Positions 6,652 to 16,488 of a stretch of 64,000 bases of DNA are shown piece by piece (the stretch's first letter is position 1; the number at the start of each line of letters is the position of its first letter). The notes below the pieces were generated by a model. The model did not search any database. It had not been told where the DNA came from and was given only the letters and a program-made list of their open reading frames with translations. The position numbers and the translations under genes were made by a program. This stretch comes from Gammaproteobacteria bacterium (GTDB lineage: Bacteria > Pseudomonadota > Gammaproteobacteria > Pseudomonadales > Azotimanducaceae). The DNA is taken from assembly GCA_009840305.1 (NCBI GenBank), contig VXNY01000029.1:372001-436000 (forward strand). Direction: 5' to 3'.

Positions 6652-8876
6652 ATTGCTTTCAATTGGATGGCGACCCAATTGATGCAAAAGCACTGAAGCT
6701 CGCAGGAGCGAAAGAAGTTAGAGATGCGTTAGCTTGGTATCCCTTCGCTCAATTGAAAGAGGTGCGCGCATACGAGAGTTCTAGCCTCTGTGTAGAAGCA
6801 GTCATCTTTGAAATCGAACCCGAATTACCTCAGGACCGAGAGTACGACATTCGATCAATCGAATTGATTGCTACTGTGTTTAGCTCTCATAAGGGAGATT
6901 CTCCGGAAGTGTTAGCATTACGTAAGGATTTCCCATGGGTTCCACACCTGTTTTCGACACCTGCGAATAGTCCTAAACATCTCTGCTTGTACGAGGACAC
7001 TTGGTCAGAAGTAAAAAGTAAATGGACAGGAGCTGGTTTTTTGGGAAACATTGCACAATGGCTATCACGTACGGCAAAAGGTGAATTGCATACTGAAGAT
7101 CAACCTCCGGAACCATTTCTATACACAAGTGCAAACATTGTCGTGTTCCCAGAAAGTGTATTCAAGGCCGACGAAATAGATACAACGTACGTCGGGACAA
7201 TCGTACAAGGATTCCGAAGACCTCCCTATACACTGAAGCTTCAGCGGTTTAGCGACAAAACTCCATCGGATGTTCGAAGAGTGTTCTGTGCCGCCACCCA
7301 AGGCACGCCGATAGGACAAGGTGCAATTCGAAATTGTCCTCGGACCGTGTCAGAATTGAATTCGACCCTCCGAGAAGTCGGGATTGATCTTTGGTCAATT
7401 CTTGGAGATCGCGTGAAGTCGTGGTACTCTCTTGAAGAGCCTCCTCACAAGGAAGACAGCGTTGTCGTGCTGGTGCGAATACCACGTCTCGGGGGAAAAT
7501 CTGGGCGCGAGGAGTCTGTGGAACATCTTGCGTTCATATTAGCCCCGATAGAAGAGTTAGCTTTGGCTACGGGCAGAACTGCTTACTCATCATTGGGTGC
7601 TCCACTAAAGCCGTTGGCGGCTGGAGTGGTCGTTGAAGCTCTAGCAAGTGAAGTGTCTGTAATACCCCTGAGAGCAATTCAATATCTTGATAGAACGAGG
7701 GCAAAAGCGGTAAGCGGTTTAGATGTTCATAGTGGAGATTTAAAGATTGTGTTGGTGGGTGTGGGTGCGTTAGGTTCTCAAATTCATAACAATCTTTCTC
7801 GAATGGGATGGGGATTCTGGTCGCTGATCGATAAGGATATGTTTCTACCCCACAACGCCCCAAAACATCGACTAGGATCGGATGTTGTCGGTCGACCGAA
7901 GGTCTTCGCAACTGAGGGATTAAGCCTCATTGAGACACCGTACAACAAAATTGTTCGAACATTCATTGCCGACGCGCAAGAAGTAGAAGATGTGGATGAG
8001 ATGCTCGAGACATATCGTGAATGTGACTTGATACTCGACGTGTCGACATCCATCGCGGTCTCAAGATTTCTTGGACGAGAATTAGACAGTCAAGCCCGTC
8101 GCGCATCGCTTTTTCTAAACCCAACCGGTCAGGATGCTGTAATGTTGATGGAGGATAGTAAGCGCACGGTGACACTAGATTCTCTTGAAGCTCAATATTA
8201 CCGATCTGTACTACGATTTAAGAGTATGCAAGCCCACATTCGCCAGAGTGAGTTAGTCCGATATAGTAGTGGTTGCCGAGATGTTACAACTCGGTTAGCA
8301 CAAGACGATTTGGCATGGGCAGCTGGACTGTTATCTCGTCAAGTTCGGACTGTTGGAATGGAAGCCTCAGCTACCGTGTGGCAAAGACAGGTGGATGGTT
8401 CTGTGAATCGAATCGCAATTCCTGTCTCCAACGTTATTCGATCAGAATCTGAAGGATGGACTGTGGTACTTAACGAAATTGTGGTGTCAGAGATGTCTTG
8501 TTTACGAACTATGCGTTTACCGGCTGAGACAGGTGGAGTCCTAGTAGGATATTTCGATAATCCAAGTCGATACATCTACATCGTGGATGCTTTATCAGCA
8601 CCGGTTGACAGTATTGAGCACAAGGATACTTTTGTTAGAGGATGTGCCGACTTAAAAGAGACTCTTAAAGAGATTGAGGCACGTAGCGGAGGTCAAGTGA
8701 GGTATGTCGGTGAGTGGCATTCGCATCCTGACGGTGTTCCTGTGCGTCCAAGTCAAGCAGACGAGAAATTACTCTCGACAATTGCTGGTGAAGTTCGTGT
8801 AGACGGCTTGCCTGGTCTGATAATTATTGTTGGCGAAAACGGTTGCGTTGGTGTGCACTTGCGCTTGCTGCCTTAA
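6648..8876 (+). CDS. E2-E1-JAB triple fusion of a ubiquitin-like conjugation system
   Basis: A 742-residue protein that joins three activities. Residues 1-150 are E2-like, with candidate catalytic Cys113 in KHLCLYEDTW followed by WLSRTAKGELH. Residues 150-350 form a linker without a family I recognise. Residues 363-570 are ThiF/E1-like with GVGALGS at 371-377 and LIDKD at 393-397. Residues 600-742 are a JAB domain with a full JAMM site: Glu627 in ETGG, His691 and His693 in EWHSHP, Ser702, Asp705. In type II CBASS the E2-E1 enzyme Cap2 and JAB protein Cap3 are separate and act on a CD-NTase; here they are one chain and no CD-NTase is visible. The start overlaps the MBL stop (ATGA), and patatin follows after 3 bases. 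Confidence 0.88.
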   Translation: MNCFQLDGDPIDAKALKLAGAKEVRDALAWYPFAQLKEVRAYESSSLCVEAVIFEIEPELPQDREYDIRSIELIATVFSSHKGDSPEVLALRKDFPWVPHLFSTPANSPKHLCLYEDTWSEVKSKWTGAGFLGNIAQWLSRTAKGELHTEDQPPEPFLYTSANIVVFPESVFKADEIDTTYVGTIVQGFRRPPYTLKLQRFSDKTPSDVRRVFCAATQGTPIGQGAIRNCPRTVSELNSTLREVGIDLWSILGDRVKSWYSLEEPPHKEDSVVVLVRIPRLGGKSGREESVEHLAFILAPIEELALATGRTAYSSLGAPLKPLAAGVVVEALASEVSVIPLRAIQYLDRTRAKAVSGLDVHSGDLKIVLVGVGALGSQIHNNLSRMGWGFWSLIDKDMFLPHNAPKHRLGSDVVGRPKVFATEGLSLIETPYNKIVRTFIADAQEVEDVDEMLETYRECDLILDVSTSIAVSRFLGRELDSQARRASLFLNPTGQDAVMLMEDSKRTVTLDSLEAQYYRSVLRFKSMQAHIRQSELVRYSSGCRDVTTRLAQDDLAWAAGLLSRQVRTVGMEASATVWQRQVDGSVNRIAIPVSNVIRSESEGWTVVLNEIVVSEMSCLRTMRLPAETGGVLVGYFDNPSRYIYIVDALSAPVDSIEHKDTFVRGCADLKETLKEIEARSGGQVRYVGEWHSHPDGVPVRPSQADEKLLSTIAGEVRVDGLPGLIIIVGENGCVGVHLRLLP

Positions 8877-8879
8877 CGA

Positions 8880-10004
8880 ATGAAGCTCGCACTAGCACTT
8901 TCAGGGGGTGGCATCCGTGCTGCAGCATTTCATTGTGGGGTGCTACAACGACTAGCTTTAAACGATTTGTTAGAGAAAACGACGTTTGTTTCCTCAGTTT
9001 CAGGTGGTAGTCTTGTCGTCGGTTTAATCCTATGCAAAAACGGACTCCAATGGCCAGGGAGTGATGAGTTTCTGAATAGAGTGCTACCTCGCGTTCGAAA
9101 GTGTCTAACGACATCTACGCTACAGTGGTCTTATGCTTGGCGGTCGTTTGTATTACCCTGGCGATTAATCAGAGGTCGAGCACACATCTTGGCGAAGCAA
9201 TTAGAAAGACAGTGGGGAGTACAGGGAACAATCCAAAATATCGAACCTCAACCACGTTGGATTGTGAATGCTACTTGCTTCGAGACAGGAAGAAATTGGA
9301 GATTCGATCACAAGCGAATGGGCGACTATATCACACAGTATGTGATACGCCCAAACATACCAATTGCTTCCGCAATCGCAGCATCAGCCGCAATGCCTGG
9401 TTTAATTGGTCCGCTAATTATTCGATCAAACGACTACGAATGGTATAGATACGAAGGTAAAGAACTTCGAAGTACTACACCTGTTGCAAAACGGTATGAA
9501 CTTTGGGATGGTGGTGTGTACGACAATCTTGGTGTAGAACCACTATTCAAACCAGGTGGTGGTTTCCGAGACGGTTTTGACTTTTTACTAGTGAGTGATG
9601 CATCTTCACCTCTAGAGTTAGATCCTCGAACGCTTAGACGAATGATCAAACCAATTCACCGAACCATGCGATTAATAAACATTGCAACGGAGCAAATTCG
9701 AGGATTGCGGGCTCGCACCGTTGTCTCTGACTTCGCGACAGGTCGTAGTTTGGGCGCTTACTTACGTATTGGGAATACAGTCGAGGACATTTTCAGTGCT
9801 AGCGGAGAGGTAGTTCCAGAATTTTCATACTTAAGCCCTACCGAAGTAAAACAAGCGAGTACGTTTGCTACTACTCTCAGGCGGATAAGTCCTTCTGAAT
9901 TTGATCTGCTAATGCAACACGGGTTCGAGGTCGCAAATGCTACTCTTGCTACAAGACAAAAAGACTTGTTCAAATTTTTGAAGAATTCATCTCGTCAACG
10001 ATAG
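8880..10004 (+). CDS. Patatin-like phospholipase, likely effector
   Basis: A 374-residue patatin-like lipase with all expected elements: the oxyanion loop SGGGIR at residues 8-13, nucleophile Ser41 in VSGGS, and the Asp-Gly-Gly of the catalytic dyad at 210-212 in LWDGGVYDNLG. Patatins hydrolyse membrane phospholipids, and the CapV effectors of CBASS belong here, killing infected cells. It starts 3 bases after the E2-E1-JAB fusion, so it is the natural effector of that module. Unlike CapV its activation cannot be by a cyclic nucleotide made here, since no cyclase gene is present; modification by the conjugation module is a possible switch (inference). It is convergent with the restriction gene, 39 bases away. 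Confidence 0.85.
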   Translation: MKLALALSGGGIRAAAFHCGVLQRLALNDLLEKTTFVSSVSGGSLVVGLILCKNGLQWPGSDEFLNRVLPRVRKCLTTSTLQWSYAWRSFVLPWRLIRGRAHILAKQLERQWGVQGTIQNIEPQPRWIVNATCFETGRNWRFDHKRMGDYITQYVIRPNIPIASAIAASAAMPGLIGPLIIRSNDYEWYRYEGKELRSTTPVAKRYELWDGGVYDNLGVEPLFKPGGGFRDGFDFLLVSDASSPLELDPRTLRRMIKPIHRTMRLINIATEQIRGLRARTVVSDFATGRSLGAYLRIGNTVEDIFSASGEVVPEFSYLSPTEVKQASTFATTLRRISPSEFDLLMQHGFEVANATLATRQKDLFKFLKNSSRQR

Positions 10005-10043
10005 ATTGAGTTTTATTGAGGCTACGTCTAGCTAATCATCGTA

Positions 10044-13000
10044 CTACGCTAGTTCGATCTCTGCACTCATTTTCTTATGAATTTTTAGAGGTGGCATCGA
10101 CTTTTGAATCTCAAGAGTTTTAATACCGACAGTGATGGCTTTCTTTAGGAGTTTTAGGGGATAGGCAGGATCATTCATGGTTTCGATTGCAAAGTCATTG
10201 GCATCGTTAACGATACCACTTGCCTTATGCGTGGACACTCTCTGACGATCCATTATCCAACCGACGCAACTCTTACCACTAACTTTGAAATCATAAGCTA
10301 CATCGGGGATTCCAGAGATCGTCAGCCATTCGTTATATCGAATGGTCGAAGTATCGTTTCTTTGTGGAAATCTCATTTTTTTAATACGGTACCTATCTAT
10401 ATCGTCGATGCTGTTTAGAAAGTCGTTGTCGATCCAATTTTCGACAACCGGATATTCTTCGGCTTGCTCGTATTCAACATGTAAATCCGCGAGAAGACGA
10501 CCGCATTCTGCAAATTCTAGGAATTCCTCCACCGTTGCGACGGCTGGGATTCGCGGCAGATCTTTTTGTAAGTTCGAATTGAAACGTTCAATAAACTCAA
10601 TACTGTGAAGGATTCCATATACGTAATAGAAACACTGTTCATAGCCTATATTTATCGTGGGATAGAACGATCGGAGGAGTGCGAGACCGCCACCGGTATT
10701 TTCTGTTCTTGCTTTGGGATTGTTTTTGAATATTTGATGAGACTCATCGCCAACAGCATTAAATGTTGAAAGTGGGTAACAATTCGTTCCTTCACTCAGC
10801 AAGTGAAGATCGGCCGGACGGTTTACCTGCCAAAAACTTGGTGAGTGGGCTCGAGTCGAACAGATCATTCGATTATCTCTGTCCTGTACGTCGAAGAACT
10901 GCGGCATCTTACCGATTCTCGTGATTAGGTTAGGGTCAAAATAACACCAGACTTTGGTAAATGGTCGATATTCAACAACACGAAGCAGGTTGGGATTGAC
11001 GCGTAGTTCTTTCCCAAGTACTAACCGCTGTAGAAGTTCAGAGTTCCACGCAATCTTGGTTCGATCCTGTTGCACGAACTCCTTAACTGACGGTGTATTT
11101 TGGAATCCCTTGTACCTAGCCAGTTCACTATTAAAAAAGTCGGATGATATCTCAATGTTCTTCCTTAATTGGGTTTTGCTAAAGTTGTAAATCCATGCGT
11201 CCCGATTCGTAGAAAGACCTAAACTACCGTTTCGGAACACCGAGGGAGAGTCGCCCGATTTAGTAGGAATCAAAGGGATGAATTTGAAAAATGTTTGGTT
11301 CCTGTGGTCAATCCAATCATGAACATGATTCGGCTTAATCTGCTTTAAAGGGGTGTTCACAACACTTCTGAATTCTTTCAATTTATCGAGTTTTTGATTC
11401 CGTTTCAGATAGTCCCCGATGTCGTGATAATGGATCTTTGTAGTTTCGAGACCGGTGTCGTTTTTCACAAGAAACGTAATCGTTATCGCGGATCGACTGG
11501 CCGCACCGAATACGTTCTGAGACTCTTTTCGACCTCTTTCTCCCTGTGTTTTTGTGTTTCCTCTAAGATTTACTGTGTAAATGTGGGAAAATTCTTTTTC
11601 AAAGCAAGCACGAATACCAGATGCAGCGTTTCCATCCAACCATCCCGCACCTGTCACAAATCCAACGATACCTCGTTCACCAAGGCGATCTGATGCCCAA
11701 CGAAAAGCTCGAACGTAGCTGTCGTACAGACTATTTGTCAGAGTGGCATTGGATGCTTCTACGTATGTGCTAGCAATTCTCGCGTCGAGAGTAGGATAGC
11801 GAACGTTTTGAGCATTGTCTCCCGCCGACTTCTGACCCCTCGAGTATGGGGGATTTCCTAGAACAACCGTTAAGGGCAAGTTTTGTTGAAACTCGATTCT
11901 CTCGTAGTTGAAAGGAAAAATGCCTTTAAGTTGATTCTCTTGTTCAGCACTTTGAAAGGTGTCTTGGAACACAATCCTCTCGTACGGTTCGTAAGTTCCA
12001 TTCTCTGCACCACGAATGTCATGGTAGACCGCTTCAATATTGATACCTGCTACGTAATAAGCAAGCAGCACAATCTCATTCGCGTGAATTTCCTTCTCAT
12101 ATTTCCGTCGTAGATCTTCAGGTCGGATAATGCCCGACTGAAGCAAACGGGTAATGAATGTACCGGTACCTACAAAGGGATCAATGATGTGCACATCCTT
12201 GTTGCTCATACTTGTTTGAAAGTGCTTGTTTAAAAGGTTTTCGATCGAATGAATCATATAGTCGACGATTTCGACTGGTGTAAATGCAATTCCTAACATA
12301 TCTGTAGTACGCCGGAAAGCCTTACGGAAGAACTTGTCGTAAAGTTCTTTCACTAGCTGTTGCTTCGCGCCAGCAGTTTTCGTTCCTTTGATTCGCCATT
12401 TCACTTCATCATAGAAATTCTGAAGGGACTCGGTTTCTTTATCGAGACTTCGTTTGTCCAAGTCATTGAGCACTTTTTCCATCGCGATGGAGACAGAATT
12501 CTGTTTGATAAACTCGTGTCCTTCAAAGAGTGCGTTGAACACGGGTCGTGTGATAATGTGTTGAGCTAACAATTCGATCGCTTGTTCTTGAGTAACCGAA
12601 GGATTTAGGTCATCTTGTAGCTCTGCGAGAAAGTCATGGAAAACAGCTTGACTGTGTTCATCAGTTTCTAATGCTGTACGAATCCTCGTAATTTGAGTTT
12701 GAGCAATTTTTCCAACATCATGTGCCCAATCTGCCCAATACGACATACGCCCGACTTTGCGAACGATTTGTGCAAAAACCGCGGATGAAAACTCCTGAAC
12801 CATGGCATCCTGTAAGTCAAAAGGAAGCTCATCTTGGTCATCGCCATTCTTTTTTCCATTTCCAGTTCCGGTTTCACCTCCACTTCCGGTCTGCTGGCGT
12901 AGCATACCGCTTGCCGTCTCTGGCAAACCAATAAAGATTCGTCCAGAATCTTCCCCCTCTAGTTGAAGCCTATTGATCTCGGCTTCTAATCTCTCATCGT

Positions 13001-14912
13001 GAGAACGTAACGCATTCAATATTTGCCAGACAGTATCGTAGGTTTTGTTATCCTTTAGAGACTCTACTGGATTCTTACCAGCAGGAATGGCAACTGGTAG
13101 TACGACATACCCGTATTTCTTACCAGGTGCGCGTCGCATTACTCGACCTACGGCTTGTACGACATCAATTTGACTCTTGCGGGGATGGAAAAATACGATC
13201 GCGTCTAGAGAAGGAACATCAACTCCTTCTCCTAAACATCGAACGTTGCTTAATATTCGAAGCTCATTTTTATTTGGTTCGTCACCGAGCCACGATAATC
13301 GATTGTTTCTCTCATGCGCACCAGCGGTACCATCTATGTGCTTTGTTGAACAGTCGAAATTCAGTTTGCCATTCTCTGAATCCGGGTTGTCGTGCGCGAG
13401 TTCTTGCACAATGCGGTTAAATTCTCTGCTGATAATTTCAGAATTCTTGATAGTGTTGCAGAAAGCGAGCGCTCGTCTAGATGGTTCGGCATCTCCTACA
13501 AACTCTTCCGCACGATCTGGACCCGGATCTTTCATCAAGGCTTTGTAGCAGCCAACGATTTTTGTCGCGTCGTCGAGTTTAATATCGCTATCATCGGACT
13601 CCAAGATGTTTTGGAGAGCATTGCTAATCGTTTGTTCGTCGAGAGCTAATACAATCACTCGATAGTCTGATAACAATTCGTTTTCGACCGCCCAAGCAAA
13701 ACTCTTGTAAAACAGAACATTCCCAAACTGTTCAGGGTTGTCCATTGAGCAAAGGGTGATCGCACCCTCTGCAGCTTTTGATTTAGAGGACGTGGTATAT
13801 ATTCTTGGAGTAGCGGTCATATACAGTCGTTTTCGACTTCGAACATATTCAGCATCGTGGACTCGAACGAACATCGACGCTTCTTCTTCCTTTCCTTTGT
13901 CGAATTGACCTGTCGTACGATGCGCTTCGTCGCACACTATGAGATCGAAGTTAGGTAACCCATGCTCATGTTGTGCAGCATGGACTACTTCAATTGAGTG
14001 GTAAGTACCGAACACAACCGTTATTGCGGAGGGCGCATCAGAACTAGCTTTGTTCGCGAGATTCGCAGCATCAGTAGTAGGCGGAATCTTGAGTTCAGAA
14101 GGGGTTAACTGGATCACATCATCTGAACTACGTCCGCGTCGTCCTACCTCTGAATCAGAGCACACCGAATAACTTCTAAGCTGTACTGTAGCATCAGCAT
14201 GCCACTCTCGAATCATCTGGGACATTAGAGCTAATGATGGCACCAGTACCAAGACTCTCTTACCAACACCGAACAGTTTTTCAGCAACCAACAGGCCTGT
14301 GTAAGTCTTACCGGTACCACATGCCATGATGATCTGTCCGCGATCAGCCGAGTCAAATCCCTCACGGACTTTTTCGACCGCTTCGAGTTGATGTGGTCGA
14401 GGTTCCTTCGGTTTACGGCGACACTTCTCTCCGCGATCGATAAAAGAGTCCCAATCCACCGTGCTCTCAACAAGATCTTTTACTCGAATGTGAGTGATTT
14501 GTCTTCTATCGACAACTTCTTGGAAGTGAGGGCTTGGGTCTACTTCGGTAGTATCAATGAAGATTAACGTCTTAAATCCTTGACTGTCTGCGGTAGTGTA
14601 AAACGAATCAATGTCTTTTTTCTGCAACTTGTAGCTCTTCTGTCTACACTTCGCTTGAATGGCTGCAAAGCCGTTTCCTTGACCATCTTTCACCCTGGCA
14701 ACTAAGTCGATACCAACGTCCTTTATCGACTCTTCTTCTCTGTGCTTTCTGACCCAGTCTTTCCACGACGTCGCTTGCGTGTACACCTGCTGCATTTGCG
14801 AATCGTGATTGAAATACACTTGCACGATCTCTTCAAAGCGGTCTCCCACATCTTTTTCCGAGCGCTTTGCGTCTCGAATTTCATCCAATAATTCAAAAAA
14901 ACTTGTGGTCAT
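10044..14912 (-). CDS. Type ISP single-chain restriction-modification enzyme (LlaGI-like)
   Basis: A 1622-residue protein with nuclease, translocase, methyltransferase and recognition parts in one chain, about the size of LlaGI and LlaBIII. Residues 1-150 are an Mrr-like nuclease (Asp69, then Gln86-Ala-Lys88 in AIQAKC). Residues 165-640 are a superfamily 2 helicase with CGTGKT at 195-200, DEAH at 325-328, TATPR at 363-367 and motif VI QAVGRVMRR at 583-591. A coupler follows. The N6-adenine methyltransferase has DPFVGTGTF at 908-916 and NPPY at 1017-1020. The last 400 or so residues should be the target recognition domain. Such enzymes methylate one strand of an asymmetric site and cut when translocating complexes collide. 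The gene looks intact and self-sufficient, and is convergent to the patatin gene. Confidence 0.9.
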   Translation of the reverse strand: MTTSFFELLDEIRDAKRSEKDVGDRFEEIVQVYFNHDSQMQQVYTQATSWKDWVRKHREEESIKDVGIDLVARVKDGQGNGFAAIQAKCRQKSYKLQKKDIDSFYTTADSQGFKTLIFIDTTEVDPSPHFQEVVDRRQITHIRVKDLVESTVDWDSFIDRGEKCRRKPKEPRPHQLEAVEKVREGFDSADRGQIIMACGTGKTYTGLLVAEKLFGVGKRVLVLVPSLALMSQMIREWHADATVQLRSYSVCSDSEVGRRGRSSDDVIQLTPSELKIPPTTDAANLANKASSDAPSAITVVFGTYHSIEVVHAAQHEHGLPNFDLIVCDEAHRTTGQFDKGKEEEASMFVRVHDAEYVRSRKRLYMTATPRIYTTSSKSKAAEGAITLCSMDNPEQFGNVLFYKSFAWAVENELLSDYRVIVLALDEQTISNALQNILESDDSDIKLDDATKIVGCYKALMKDPGPDRAEEFVGDAEPSRRALAFCNTIKNSEIISREFNRIVQELAHDNPDSENGKLNFDCSTKHIDGTAGAHERNNRLSWLGDEPNKNELRILSNVRCLGEGVDVPSLDAIVFFHPRKSQIDVVQAVGRVMRRAPGKKYGYVVLPVAIPAGKNPVESLKDNKTYDTVWQILNALRSHDERLEAEINRLQLEGEDSGRIFIGLPETASGMLRQQTGSGGETGTGNGKKNGDDQDELPFDLQDAMVQEFSSAVFAQIVRKVGRMSYWADWAHDVGKIAQTQITRIRTALETDEHSQAVFHDFLAELQDDLNPSVTQEQAIELLAQHIITRPVFNALFEGHEFIKQNSVSIAMEKVLNDLDKRSLDKETESLQNFYDEVKWRIKGTKTAGAKQQLVKELYDKFFRKAFRRTTDMLGIAFTPVEIVDYMIHSIENLLNKHFQTSMSNKDVHIIDPFVGTGTFITRLLQSGIIRPEDLRRKYEKEIHANEIVLLAYYVAGINIEAVYHDIRGAENGTYEPYERIVFQDTFQSAEQENQLKGIFPFNYERIEFQQNLPLTVVLGNPPYSRGQKSAGDNAQNVRYPTLDARIASTYVEASNATLTNSLYDSYVRAFRWASDRLGERGIVGFVTGAGWLDGNAASGIRACFEKEFSHIYTVNLRGNTKTQGERGRKESQNVFGAASRSAITITFLVKNDTGLETTKIHYHDIGDYLKRNQKLDKLKEFRSVVNTPLKQIKPNHVHDWIDHRNQTFFKFIPLIPTKSGDSPSVFRNGSLGLSTNRDAWIYNFSKTQLRKNIEISSDFFNSELARYKGFQNTPSVKEFVQQDRTKIAWNSELLQRLVLGKELRVNPNLLRVVEYRPFTKVWCYFDPNLITRIGKMPQFFDVQDRDNRMICSTRAHSPSFWQVNRPADLHLLSEGTNCYPLSTFNAVGDESHQIFKNNPKARTENTGGGLALLRSFYPTINIGYEQCFYYVYGILHSIEFIERFNSNLQKDLPRIPAVATVEEFLEFAECGRLLADLHVEYEQAEEYPVVENWIDNDFLNSIDDIDRYRIKKMRFPQRNDTSTIRYNEWLTISGIPDVAYDFKVSGKSCVGWIMDRQRVSTHKASGIVNDANDFAIETMNDPAYPLKLLKKAITVGIKTLEIQKSMPPLKIHKKMSAEIELA

Positions 14913-15435
14913 TGAAAGTCCTATGTTGACTCTTTAGTGTGCTGCTAGGGAGGCACCAATCAGGTTCGGGAATAAGTGCTAGTTGGTCGGAAATTATAGA
15001 TCGTATATATCGTTGAGAGATGCACTGCGCGAAAGCAAGTGTGCAGACTATGAAACGAATAGAAACGCTGGATTTAGCGTTCCAAGTGTACTGCATTTTC
15101 GACGGTGGGAGACTGAGCTAAATCCCTAGAAAACTCAGTTGCACGTATGCCGATTTCCACGACCGAGCGCACAACTGGGATTCGCTCACATTGGGCGGAA
15201 AACCTCTACTATTGTGTATCGAACTTTTGTGAGTCCCTAGGACTTTGCACCTGGGTTGGACGTTGTCCGTGAAGGGGAGTTAGTCTCTTAGGCTGAATCG
15301 TCCGAACTATGATTGTTGAATTTCGCATAGCGTGTGCCAAATTTCCGCAAAGAGGCGCAGTGTCAACCCTAGCGAGGTGAGCCGAAGAGGTCTCGCAGTA
15401 GTAACCGCTTTTGTCAGCACTCGATTGAATTCGAT
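14913..15435. other. Intergenic region, no gene seen
   Basis: About 520 bases between the restriction gene start and the end of the SDH-type protease gene; both are leftward, so the restriction gene's promoter should lie here. Short reading frames exist, but none has a ribosome site plus plausible composition. I see no repeat, RNA gene or convincing terminator. Confidence 0.4.
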
Positions 15436-16476
15436 TCATCCGTACCTTCTCCAGCCGTCAAAAAGTCTATCATCCTTGACGCCCTCCTGCGGAGGATCAC
15501 CTGGGATTGTTACAAGCGTCAACTTACCCTCTGAAACAAATGAATAACCTTTATCATCCGTACTTTCGATGAATCCCCGAGGAATTGCATAGGGAACTGA
15601 TTCCATGGGATTCATCCCATGGAGAATTGAATGTGGTGAGTACGGTTCGGATTCTTTGAGTTCATTCATGAAACTAAGATGCAACTGCCTAAGTACAGCA
15701 TATACCTCGTCTGAAGGTTTGTCAACCTCGAGACCTAACTCTAACGCTTCTCTTCGGTTAATCGTGTAGTCATGACTACCGGAGTCTGCACATAAGAATT
15801 TGATGATCGATTCAACGGTCGATTCATTGTCGATTTGTTGAGAAAGCAGCTTTCTAGCCAAAAATCTGATTTGTGACTGCGTTCGAAAAATCGAACCAAG
15901 AACTAGTGGATGTATGTGAGTAGTAAGATTGACAAGAATCGACCCAAGATGCTCACTATCAGTTATTTGCAATTCTTCTCGAGCAGCGTCAAGATACCCG
16001 CGCACGCTCTCCACGCTCACCGGCACGGGAGTTTGTTGACCATTAACTACTGCCTGGGGGTTCAAAGGATCGCTGACGCTAGGGTCGATAGGACCCATTG
16101 CTGCTTGCTTGGTCATTATCACCTTGTCCGCACCAATTGAAATTAACGTTCCTGCGCTCAATGCCTTTGAAGGAATCAGCACATAGAGTTCCTCGCAAAA
16201 CATCCGGATCAAGTTAATCAAGCGCCACGCCGCCAGTGTACTACCACCGAGCGTGTGCAATATCAATGCTAGTCGATTCGTGGGACCAATTGCGTCAAGG
16301 AGATCAACAAAAGGATCGATACAGTCTTGGGCGATTTGTGTCTCCATTCCGCGACGTTCACTTGTGACGAAGCTTAGAACCTTGCAAGCCAGATGAGATT
16401 CTAATTCCGCATAAAGCTCTTTTCTTTCGATCCTCGGTTCTGAGCTACTAACTGTATTGTTGTCACTGGGTGTCAT
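15436..16476 (-). CDS. ClpP-fold serine protease, SDH (serine dehydrogenase proteinase) family
   Basis: A 346-residue protein of the ClpP/crotonase-like SDH proteinase family. The centre shows the hallmark order LHTLGGST, then YVLIPSKALSAGTLI, with the probable nucleophile Ser in the SAGT turn, then DKVIMTKQAAMGPIDPS. There is no signal peptide at the chosen start. A GTG at 16488 would add four residues, but GGAGAG immediately upstream favours ATG 16476. SDH-family proteases occur as soluble or membrane-associated enzymes and in defence islands. Its place beside the type ISP enzyme suggests a defence or stress role, but it has no partner gene here and the substrate is unknown. Confidence 0.75.
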   Translation of the reverse strand: MTPSDNNTVSSSEPRIERKELYAELESHLACKVLSFVTSERRGMETQIAQDCIDPFVDLLDAIGPTNRLALILHTLGGSTLAAWRLINLIRMFCEELYVLIPSKALSAGTLISIGADKVIMTKQAAMGPIDPSVSDPLNPQAVVNGQQTPVPVSVESVRGYLDAAREELQITDSEHLGSILVNLTTHIHPLVLGSIFRTQSQIRFLARKLLSQQIDNESTVESIIKFLCADSGSHDYTINRREALELGLEVDKPSDEVYAVLRQLHLSFMNELKESEPYSPHSILHGMNPMESVPYAIPRGFIESTDDKGYSFVSEGKLTLVTIPGDPPQEGVKDDRLFDGWRRYG

Positions 16477-16488
16477 GGAACTCTCCAC

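Noticed and set aside
1645-10004. Type II CBASS
   Set aside because: No CD-NTase gene (GS motif with downstream acidic pair) is found near the E2/E1/JAB genes; only the accessory enzymes and a patatin are present.
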